The position numbers were made by a program, and so were the translations under genes. Shown here piece after piece: positions 6,852 to 12,253 of a stretch of DNA of 12,253 bases. The stretch is from Candidatus Sumerlaeota bacterium. GTDB taxonomy: Bacteria > Sumerlaeota > T1SED10-198M. A model generated the notes under the pieces. That model worked only from the letters and a program-made list of their open reading frames with translations. It was not told the origin of the DNA and did not search any database. The stretch is taken from assembly GCA_003554345.1 (NCBI GenBank), contig PWGE01000174.1:1-12253 (forward strand). Reading direction: 5' to 3'. The first letter of the stretch is position 1, and every line of letters starts with the position of its first letter.

Positions 6852-6890
6852 TCATTGGTGGTGCCAGCTGTGCTGGCGTGAAGAACTCCA
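6852..6890 (+). repeat. Hairpin segment shared with repeat copy A
   Basis: GCCAGC (6863-6868) and GCTGGC (6872-6877) form a perfect 6-bp stem with a TGT loop, followed by GTGAAGAACTCC. The same layout (CCAGC...GCTGGCGTAAATAACTCC) opens repeat copy A at 5380. Here it follows the CAGGAT-type unit instead of preceding it, so the modules of the repeat are shuffled. Confidence 0.6.
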
Positions 6891-7065
6891 CTGAAAGCTG
6901 AGAATAATTATCAGTTCATTTTGATGCTGTTATTCCACCAAACTCTTTTCATATCAATATATCATGCTGGAATCTTCGCAATGTTATTTGTGGAAACCTA
7001 ACTTTTACATATTGCATTTTCCCTGAATTAATAGAAAAATGAGCAGAAAAATTTGCTATTCGATT

Positions 7066-7093
7066 ATTATTCGTTAATATATTAACGAATAAT
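7066..7093. promoter_or_regulatory. Perfect 28-bp palindrome, candidate Rex-type operator
   Basis: The half-site ATTATTCGTTAATA is followed directly by its exact reverse complement, ending one base before the GGAGG of the operon's first gene. The centre reads TCGTTAA-TATA-TTAACGA. The Rex operator known from clostridia and relatives is TTGTTAA-N4-TTAACAA, so 16 of 18 positions agree and the two differences are symmetric. Rex senses the NADH/NAD+ ratio and often controls hydrogenase and fermentation genes. Binding by Rex is inferred, and another dimeric regulator is possible. Confidence 0.6.
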
Positions 7094-7098
7094 GGAGG
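7094..7098 (+). promoter_or_regulatory. Ribosome binding site deciding the start of the first operon gene
   Basis: GGAGG ends 5 nt before the ATG at 7104. An in-frame ATG at 7092 overlaps both the palindrome and this site, so it is not the likely start. Confidence 0.8.
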
Positions 7099-7103
7099 TG
7101 AAT

Positions 7104-7355
7104 ATGAAGAAAACAGAACTGAAGATCTGTCTGGGAAGTGCATGTCACACGAAGGGAAGTTCCGAATTTGTGGAGATTATCCAGGACTGGTTGAAAAAGA
7201 ATGATCTTGAAGACAGGATTCGATTTACAGGTACGTTATGTCTTGGTAAATGTCGTGAAGGAATTAACGTATTGGTTGATGAGCAAATCTATTCGTCATT
7301 GAATAATAAGAATATTTACAGGTTTTTGACGGAATTGCTGCAGAAAGGAGAATGA
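7104..7355 (+). CDS. Thioredoxin-like [2Fe-2S] ferredoxin (NuoE/HydC-like small protein)
   Basis: The 83-residue product is a single thioredoxin-like [2Fe-2S] domain, the fold found in NuoE, HydC and stand-alone ferredoxins that carry electrons. The four cluster ligands are visible as C9-x4-C14 (CLGSAC) and C46-x3-C50 (CLGKC), in the order and spacing of the family. NuoE itself has an N-terminal helical region that is lacking here, so this is the short version. It is the first gene of a five-gene operon, 4 nt upstream of the HydS-like gene, whose ribosome binding site lies inside its 3' end. It most likely passes electrons to or from the neighbouring hydrogenase-type protein. The electron partner is inferred from position alone. 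The start at 7104 was chosen for its GGAGG site. Its paralogue is at 10252, with the same MKKT start. Confidence 0.88.
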   Translation: MKKTELKICLGSACHTKGSSEFVEIIQDWLKKNDLEDRIRFTGTLCLGKCREGINVLVDEQIYSSLNNKNIYRFLTELLQKGE

Positions 7356-7359
7356 ATGT

Positions 7360-9069
7360 ATGACTGCTGTTTCGAAAGGTATTATCTATACTGATAAGGC
7401 AAATTGCCAGGATTGCTATAAGTGTGTCAGGAATTGTCCGGTGAAATCTATCACTATTAAAGATGGACAGGCTATGGTTGAACAGGAAGAATGCGTTCTA
7501 TGTGGCACATGTATTGATATCTGTCCCACCCATTCAAAAAAATACCGCTTGGATCTGCAGCTTTTTGAGAAAATGCTTGAAGAAAAAGATAAGCCGGTAT
7601 ATATCTCTCTTGCTCCCAGTTTTCCGGTTTATTTTCAAAATTGTACCACTTCGCAGCTCATACAGGCTCTTCATTCTATTGGTGTTCAAGGGGTCTCTGA
7701 AACGGCTCTTGGCGCGGAGATTGCTTCTTACTATACCAGAAAGTATTTTGATTCGTATCCCGGGGGAGTTCTTATTTCTTCTGCATGTCCTTCTGTGGGG
7801 ATTTTCCTGCAAAAGTACTATCCTCAAATATATGAGAAGTACTACTCTGAAATGCCGTCTCCTCTGGGATATCATGCTACTTATTTGCGCAAATTGTTTG
7901 GCAAGTCCATCCGTGTTGTATTTGTAGGACCCTGTATTGCTAAAAAATATGAAGCGGATACCTTTTCGGATATCGATCTTGCCCTTACATTCAAAGAGCT
8001 GGACGAATTCCTGGCAAATAAAGATGTTAAGCCTGAAAAATTTAACAATGAAGGTGAATACTGTACAGAAGAAGCAGAAAATGCCAGAACTTTTCCTGTT
8101 CCCGGAGGAATGATAAAAACGGTTCACCCTGACGCTCCTCTTCTGGGTACCCGGACTTTTGCCTTTGATGGCATGAATGAACTCAAGTTGTTCTTTGACC
8201 AGTTTAAAGGCACCTATGAAAACCTCTTTCTTGAAGTGCTGGCCTGTGAGAACGGGTGTATTAATGGACCGATAATGCGACATATCAGTAATCCCGCTTT
8301 TAACCGGCTGAATTTTATTCAACAGCTTGAGATATCAGAACAACCTGAGGAAAAAAAATATAATCTTCCCCTCAAGGTTGAGAGGAAGGGGAAAGGTTTG
8401 AAAAAGTCCTTGCCAGGAGAGAAACAAATTGAAGATATCCTTGAAGCAATGGGCAAATATACGGAAGAGGATATGTTGAATTGTAACGCCTGCGGTTATT
8501 TTACCTGTCGTGATATGGCGATCGCTATTTACCAGGAAAAGGCTGAAATTAATATGTGTGTTTCCTATATGCGTAAACTGGCAGAAAATAAGGCTTCAGC
8601 CCTTCTCAAGGCTGATCCCAACGGTATTGTCATACTTAATGAGCGGCTTGAAATAATCTCGTATAATCCTTCTTTTGCCGCAATGTTCCAGATTTCTGAA
8701 ACAATGAAACCGAAAAAAATGCAGGAGCTTATGCCTGATGACGATTTTTTCGAGGTGTTAACAAAGAACAGGAATATTACCAATAAAACATATCATTTCC
8801 CTGAAAATGACCTTACCGTTAAAGTTTCTATTTTCCCCATAGAAAATTACCGTCTCATTGGAGCAATTTTTAATGATATCAGTGAGGAGATTCAAAGTAA
8901 ACAGGAAGTAGAAAATCTCAGTGAAATTACCATTGCCAATGCCCATAAGGTTATGAATAACCAGATGAAATCGGCACAGCAAATTGCCAAAATGCTGGGC
9001 GATGTGACGGCTGATACTAAAATTTTATTGCATGATATGATCAAACTGGCAGAAAAGTTTAAACAATGA
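7360..9069 (+). CDS. hydS: HydS-type putative sensory [FeFe] hydrogenase with Fe4 and PAS domains
   Basis: The 569-residue protein has, in order: two [4Fe-4S] ferredoxin motifs (C16-C19-C22-C26 and C45-C48-C51-C55); an [FeFe]-hydrogenase H-cluster domain (about 80-320); a Fe4-type [4Fe-4S] motif (C375-C378-C383-C400); a PAS domain (about 410-510); and a helical tail. H-cluster motif L1 reads SSACPS (140-145), so the first Cys of the usual TSCCP, which relays protons in catalytic enzymes, is Ala142. L2 reads GPCIAKKYE (190-198), with Gly in place of the usual Met, and L3 reads ACENGCING (295-303). The four cluster-ligand cysteines remain (143, 192, 296, 300). These changes and the PAS domain define the HydS class, thought to sense H2 rather than turn it over quickly. 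The AAAGGAG at 7344 lies 9 nt before the start, and the stop overlaps the phosphatase start by 4 nt. The sensory role is family knowledge plus inference, and the PAS ligand is unknown. Confidence 0.92.
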   Translation: MTAVSKGIIYTDKANCQDCYKCVRNCPVKSITIKDGQAMVEQEECVLCGTCIDICPTHSKKYRLDLQLFEKMLEEKDKPVYISLAPSFPVYFQNCTTSQLIQALHSIGVQGVSETALGAEIASYYTRKYFDSYPGGVLISSACPSVGIFLQKYYPQIYEKYYSEMPSPLGYHATYLRKLFGKSIRVVFVGPCIAKKYEADTFSDIDLALTFKELDEFLANKDVKPEKFNNEGEYCTEEAENARTFPVPGGMIKTVHPDAPLLGTRTFAFDGMNELKLFFDQFKGTYENLFLEVLACENGCINGPIMRHISNPAFNRLNFIQQLEISEQPEEKKYNLPLKVERKGKGLKKSLPGEKQIEDILEAMGKYTEEDMLNCNACGYFTCRDMAIAIYQEKAEINMCVSYMRKLAENKASALLKADPNGIVILNERLEIISYNPSFAAMFQISETMKPKKMQELMPDDDFFEVLTKNRNITNKTYHFPENDLTVKVSIFPIENYRLIGAIFNDISEEIQSKQEVENLSEITIANAHKVMNNQMKSAQQIAKMLGDVTADTKILLHDMIKLAEKFKQ

Positions 9070-10238
9070 GAATTTTAAACCAACGATTTCTTGTCGATTA
9101 CAACTATAGACAGCTCAACCATTACGGGGAAGAGCTTTGTGGTGATGTGATTGGAGTTCGCGAGGGAGAAAACTTTATGGTGTTTGTCCTGGCAGACGGT
9201 CTGGGAAGCGGGATCAGGGCAAACATACTGGCAAATTTGATGGTGGAAATCTCCGAACGTCTTACCACTGGAGGATTGACCATTCAGGAGGTTGTAGAGA
9301 CTGTGATGGAAACCCTGCCTGTTTGCCCAATCCGCAATATTGCGTATGCTACCTTTACCATTATTCAACTCTTTAACTCCGGTTTTGCCCGAATCTATGA
9401 ATTTGACAATCCCGAATATCTTCTTTTTCGGAATGGAACAATTCAGGAGGTTTCTAAAAAAGAGCTTGTGATCGGAAACTATCGTATTTTATATAGTGAA
9501 CAACGCCTTAATGTTCATGATAGCCTTTTTGTTTTCAGCGACGGTATTACTCATTCAGGTATGGGAAAAACCCTTCCCTTTGGTTTGCAGCGTGAAGAAG
9601 TGATGAAATTCCTGGGAAAGCAGTTTAATAGGAAAACCCACGAAAAGTATAAGGCTGGGCAGTTGACTGATAAACTCATCCAACACTGTTTAAACCTTGA
9701 TCTGGGCGAACCTGGTGATGACACCTCTGTTCTGGGAATTATGGTGCGCGAAACTCATAAAGCTGTTATTTTTACAGGTCCTCCTAAGGATAAGGCTCTC
9801 GATAAAAAAGCTTTTGATCTTTTCTGGAATCAGCCGGGAGAAAAAATTGTTTGTGGTGGTACTACTTCCTTGATTGTTAGCCGAATGCTCAAAAAGAGTG
9901 TCAAAGTACAGCTGGATTCCTTTGAAAAGGATATTCCAGCTATGGCTTCTATTCCCGGTATTGACCTGGCTACTGAAGGTGTGATTACCATGTCCAGGGT
10001 GTGTGAAATGCTGGAGGGAAAGCCTGTTCAATATGAAAAAGCTAATGGGGCAGTTAAATTATATCAGCACCTGGTAAAAGCTGATGAGGTGAACATCATA
10101 GCCGGTACTGCCATCAATGAAGCCTACCAGAATCCTGAACTTCCTCAGATGCTTTCTCTGCGAAAGAATCTGGTTGATAAACTGGTCGATATTTTACAAC
10201 ATAGATGGAATAAAACAGTCCATCTCACTTATTTTTAA
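9066..10238 (+). CDS. SpoIIE/PP2C-type serine phosphatase with C-terminal extension
   Basis: Residues 1-228 form a PP2C-like SpoIIE/RsbU phosphatase domain, a metal-dependent Ser/Thr phosphatase that typically dephosphorylates anti-sigma antagonists. Metal-binding motifs are present: EELCGD (D27), VLADGLGSG (D44-G45), SDGITHSG (D159) and PGDDTSVLG (D218-D219). Residues from about 230 to 390 form an extra region with GPPKD (238-242) and CGGTT (263-267) that I cannot assign. No N-terminal sensor domain is fused to it, so its input probably comes from another protein. The start overlaps the stop of the HydS-like gene (ATGA), implying translational coupling and a physical or regulatory partnership. 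The likely role is output of H2 or redox sensing through dephosphorylation of an unseen target. No RsbW-like kinase or STAS-domain protein is encoded in this window. Confidence 0.9.
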   Translation: MRILNQRFLVDYNYRQLNHYGEELCGDVIGVREGENFMVFVLADGLGSGIRANILANLMVEISERLTTGGLTIQEVVETVMETLPVCPIRNIAYATFTIIQLFNSGFARIYEFDNPEYLLFRNGTIQEVSKKELVIGNYRILYSEQRLNVHDSLFVFSDGITHSGMGKTLPFGLQREEVMKFLGKQFNRKTHEKYKAGQLTDKLIQHCLNLDLGEPGDDTSVLGIMVRETHKAVIFTGPPKDKALDKKAFDLFWNQPGEKIVCGGTTSLIVSRMLKKSVKVQLDSFEKDIPAMASIPGIDLATEGVITMSRVCEMLEGKPVQYEKANGAVKLYQHLVKADEVNIIAGTAINEAYQNPELPQMLSLRKNLVDKLVDILQHRWNKTVHLTYF

Positions 10239-10251
10239 AGGAGCGTGAGAT

Positions 10252-10500
10252 ATGAAAAAAACACAGATACGTATTTGTCTGGGAACCAAATGTTACCTTT
10301 TCGGAGCTGGTGACCTGGTAGAGACATTCCAGAATCTACCTGAAGAGATTCAAAGCCGGTATGAGTTAGTCACTGTTTCCTGTTTTACGAAATGTGAAAG
10401 TCCGGAGGCAAAGACACCCATTATTCAAATCGGGGAGGCATTTTATTATGGTGTCCAGCCGGAGAAGCTTTTAGAGATCCTGAAAAAACACGATAACTAA
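10252..10500 (+). CDS. Second thioredoxin-like [2Fe-2S] ferredoxin (NuoE/HydC-like small protein)
   Basis: The 82-residue product is a second short thioredoxin-like [2Fe-2S] domain. Ligands are C9-x4-C14 (CLGTKC) and C44-x3-C48 (CFTKC). It shares the start MKKTxxxICLG with the product at 7104 but diverges afterwards: the region after the second Cys pair has an insertion (ESPEAKTP) and ends in GVQPEKLLEIL, closer to the NuoE-family ending. It sits 13 nt after the phosphatase gene and 16 nt before the group-B-type hydrogenase, with AAGGAG 8 nt before its start. It is probably the electron partner of the downstream hydrogenase, by analogy with the NuoE-like subunits of multimeric [FeFe] hydrogenases; that pairing is inferred from order. 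No NuoF-like flavoprotein accompanies it. Confidence 0.87.
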   Translation: MKKTQIRICLGTKCYLFGAGDLVETFQNLPEEIQSRYELVTVSCFTKCESPEAKTPIIQIGEAFYYGVQPEKLLEILKKHDN

Positions 10501-10516
10501 AGGAGAATCAATACAA

Positions 10517-11947
10517 ATGCTGATAAAAAGCGGAGTAACTATTTTACGAAGAAATATATTTACAATACTTGCGGAAATGGCATTTGAAGACAGGCTGATA
10601 GAAGACATTGAAAAAATCCCTCGAATGATTGTTCCGGATGATTCCAAATCTTTTCGTTGTTGTATTCATAAAGACCGGGCTATTATAGGAGAGCGGATAA
10701 AAAACATGCTGGGGTTTATTTCTGAAGAATATACTTCGAAAGACCTACGGCAACTGGCGAGACTTGCTATTGAAGAGCCAGTAGAAGACATGGGATTCTG
10801 GTTAAAGGCCATTAAAACGGCTTGTGATTCCTGTCCTACCCATAAATATTATATTACCGAGGGATGCCGTAATTGCGTGGCTCATTTATGTCAGCATAAT
10901 TGTCCCAGAGATGCGATTCAAATAGTTAATAACCGCGCTATGATCAATGAGGAGCTCTGTGTGGAATGCGGGAAATGTGCTGTTGTATGTCCTTTCCATG
11001 CGATTATAGAGTTAAAAAGACCCTGTGAGTATGCTTGCCCGGTAAATGCCATCAAAGTCAGTGAAGATAAAAAAGTTCATCTTGATGAGGAAAGTTGTAT
11101 ATTATGCGGTAAATGTATTGTGGGATGCCCATTTGGTGCTATTGAAGAAAAGTCCCAAATAGTCCAGGTTATTCAGGAAATTAAACAAAACACGCCTGTG
11201 TATGCCCTTATTGCTCCTTCCATTATCGGGCAGTATTCCGTTATGGCAGATTTTCAGAAAATAAACGGAGCCCTGGAGGCGTTAGGTTTTGCAGGTGTTT
11301 TTGATGTTGCAGAAGGTGCTGATGAAACAGTCCTCCATGAAACTACAGAATTTATTGAAAGGAGTCAATCAGATCCTCTTATGACAACTTCATGCTGTCC
11401 ATCTTTCAAACTTTGCCTGGAAAAAATCTATCCTGATCTTTCTGATTATATATCGGATACGGTCTCTCCCATGGTTTTTGCTGCTCGAAAAGCAAAACAG
11501 CAATATCCACACGCTAAAACGGTGTTTATAGGTCCATGCCTGAGCAAAAAACATGAAGCGACGCTATATGATGAAGTTGATTATGTGTTAACATTCGAAG
11601 AACTGGCTGCCATGTTTGTTGCTCAGAAAATTGATGTGCTATCGGTGTCGGGAAAACCATTTGAATCTCAGGCTTCTGATCATGCCAGGCTGTTTGCGCA
11701 GTCGGGTGGGGTGGCCCAGAATATTCAGGAAAAGCTTGCAGAGAAGGATCATGATAACAGCCGACTGCAGCCGGTTTTTATAAATGGAATTGATAAAGAT
11801 GGGCTCAAAACTCTCAAGGCTGCATCTTTTGGTAAGTGTGACGGGAACTTTATGGAAGGAATGGCCTGTACATCAGGATGCATAGGAGGACCGCACATCC
11901 TTACCGCTCCCAGGGTTACCCGAAAATTACTGGATAAATACCGCTAG
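10517..11947 (+). CDS. [FeFe] hydrogenase of the group B type
   Basis: The 476-residue protein begins with a helical region containing FRCCIHKDRAIIGERI (46-61), a hallmark of the monomeric group B [FeFe] hydrogenases. A Cys-rich electron-relay region follows (103-204): C103/C106/C117/C120/C125/C129, the ferredoxin set C148-C151-C154-C158, RPCEYACP (168-175), and C194-C197-C200-C204. The H-cluster domain has L1 TTSCCPSF (290-297, with the proton-relay Cys293 kept), L2 GPCLSKKHE (339-347) and L3 EGMACTSGCIGGP (447-459). All H-cluster ligands are therefore present (294, 341, 451, 455), and catalysis of 2H+ + 2e- to H2, or the reverse, is expected. It has no PAS or Fe4 tail, unlike its neighbour. 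It ends the operon. AGGAG (10501-10505) lies 11 nt before the start. The maturases HydE, HydF and HydG must be encoded elsewhere. The physiological electron donor is unknown; the upstream [2Fe-2S] protein is the obvious candidate. Confidence 0.92.
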   Translation: MLIKSGVTILRRNIFTILAEMAFEDRLIEDIEKIPRMIVPDDSKSFRCCIHKDRAIIGERIKNMLGFISEEYTSKDLRQLARLAIEEPVEDMGFWLKAIKTACDSCPTHKYYITEGCRNCVAHLCQHNCPRDAIQIVNNRAMINEELCVECGKCAVVCPFHAIIELKRPCEYACPVNAIKVSEDKKVHLDEESCILCGKCIVGCPFGAIEEKSQIVQVIQEIKQNTPVYALIAPSIIGQYSVMADFQKINGALEALGFAGVFDVAEGADETVLHETTEFIERSQSDPLMTTSCCPSFKLCLEKIYPDLSDYISDTVSPMVFAARKAKQQYPHAKTVFIGPCLSKKHEATLYDEVDYVLTFEELAAMFVAQKIDVLSVSGKPFESQASDHARLFAQSGGVAQNIQEKLAEKDHDNSRLQPVFINGIDKDGLKTLKAASFGKCDGNFMEGMACTSGCIGGPHILTAPRVTRKLLDKYR

Positions 11948-11972
11948 TACGTATGCATTGAACAATTGTAAA
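11948..11972. other. Short spacer after the operon, no clear terminator
   Basis: Between the hydrogenase stop codon and repeat copy C there is no GC-rich hairpin followed by a T-run. Transcription may read into the repeat. Confidence 0.5.
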
Positions 11973-12253
11973 AACCTCCCTGGAAATAGAACCCTTGAAA
12001 AATGTTTTAGATCAATGATACGGGGATGAAACCAGGATAAGTTCGGAAAGAATAAGAAACCAGAAAATTTGCATCGATGGACAGGATATCAGAAAAAATA
12101 ACCTCATCAGATCCAGAAAAAGAAATGTAACAAGGATTTACAGGGTGAAACAGGATAAGAACAAAAAGATGAAGAATACAGAAAAATATGCATCGATGGA
12201 CAGGATAGTCAGGATAGGGAAATAAAGACAAAAAAAACCCCGGAAGAATAATG
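11973..12253 (+). repeat. Composite interspersed repeat, copy C (runs off the window end)
   Basis: It starts with AACCTCCCTGGAAATAGAACCCTT (compare ACTCCTTTGAAGATAGAACCCT in copy A) and continues with ATGATACGGGGATGAA. The core unit follows: CAGAAAATTTGCATCGATGG (12061-12080), then CTCATCAGATCC, then GTAACAAGGATTTACAGGG, then GATAAGAACAAAAAG. A second CAGAAAAATATGCATCGATGG begins at 12179, with CAGGAT at 12201 and 12210. The end, ACCCCGGAAGA, matches the end of copy B. No gene is present; the open frame on the minus strand is repeat sequence. Confidence 0.75.

Larger units (their letters stand above)
6498..7065. other. Gene-free stretch between tspO and the hydrogenase operon
   Basis: It holds repeat copy B (6541-6705) and a separate hairpin segment of the same repeat family (6852-6890). 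The bases between them (6706-6851) and the AT-rich leader 6891-7065 show no gene. A possible -35 TTTACA (7004-7009) with ATTAAT (7027-7032) at 17 nt could drive the operon, but it is weak. Confidence 0.55.

Noticed and set aside
6612-6881. 89-codon plus-strand open frame after tspO
   Set aside because: Most of it is repeat copy B and the shared hairpin module; the lysine-rich start reflects the A-rich repeat, and no ribosome binding site stands before it.
7092-7103. ATG at 7092 as the start of the first [2Fe-2S] gene
   Set aside because: It would place the start inside the palindrome and on top of the GGAGG; the ATG at 7104 has ideal spacing and matches the MKKT start of its paralogue.
7534-8322. 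A 262-codon minus-strand open frame inside the HydS gene
   Set aside because: It is opposite strongly conserved hydrogenase sequence, has a basic low-information translation and no start signal; it is a coding shadow.

Overview
The window looks like chromosomal DNA of an anaerobic bacterium. Genes start with strong GGAGG/AAGGAG ribosome binding sites and sigma70-like promoters can be drawn. Two [FeFe]-hydrogenase-type proteins imply anaerobic fermentative or syntrophic metabolism. I cannot name the phylum: Spirochaetota- or Bacillota-like anaerobes fit the hydrogenase module, but nothing in the window is phylogenetically decisive. No rRNA, tRNA, CRISPR array, transposase or phage gene is visible.

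Layout. (1) 1-3453, + strand: the 3' part of a very large, probably exported repeat protein. It carries kelch/Asp-box beta-propellers, each apparently inserted inside a PKD domain, and ends in an Ig-like domain resembling the NBR1 central domain. (2) 3454-3980: gene-free, with a hairpin after the stop codon and a structured, palindrome-rich repeat element. (3) 3981-5205, - strand: an M28-family zinc aminopeptidase-like gene broken by two frameshifts, with a short palindromic repeat forming its 5' coding end. (4) 5257-5996: gene-free, filled mostly by the first copy (A) of a composite interspersed repeat. (5) 6000-6497, +: a TspO/MBR membrane protein. (6) 6498-7103: the second repeat copy (B), then a perfect 28-bp palindrome directly upstream of the next operon. 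(7) 7104-11947, +: a tight five-gene operon. Its order is a thioredoxin-like [2Fe-2S] protein, a HydS-type putatively sensory [FeFe] hydrogenase with a PAS domain, a SpoIIE/PP2C-type phosphatase, a second thioredoxin-like [2Fe-2S] protein, and a group-B-type [FeFe] hydrogenase. (8) 11948-12253: the third repeat copy (C), running off the end of the window.

How the genes may work together. The operon is the biologically coherent part. The HydS-like protein has altered H-cluster motifs (the proton-transfer Cys is Ala) plus Fe4 and PAS domains. It overlaps by 4 nt a phosphatase of the class that normally acts on phosphoproteins in partner-switching pathways. The simplest reading is an H2 or redox sensor that controls the phosphatase, co-expressed with a catalytic-type hydrogenase and two small electron carriers. 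The upstream palindrome contains GTTAA-N4-TTAAC, the core of the NAD(H)-responsive Rex operator, so the operon may be under Rex control. The phosphatase target, an anti-sigma or anti-anti-sigma partner, the HydE/F/G maturases and a NuoF-like subunit are all absent here. Copies A, B and C of the repeat lie in the same orientation, so tspO and the hydrogenase operon are each bracketed by direct repeats.
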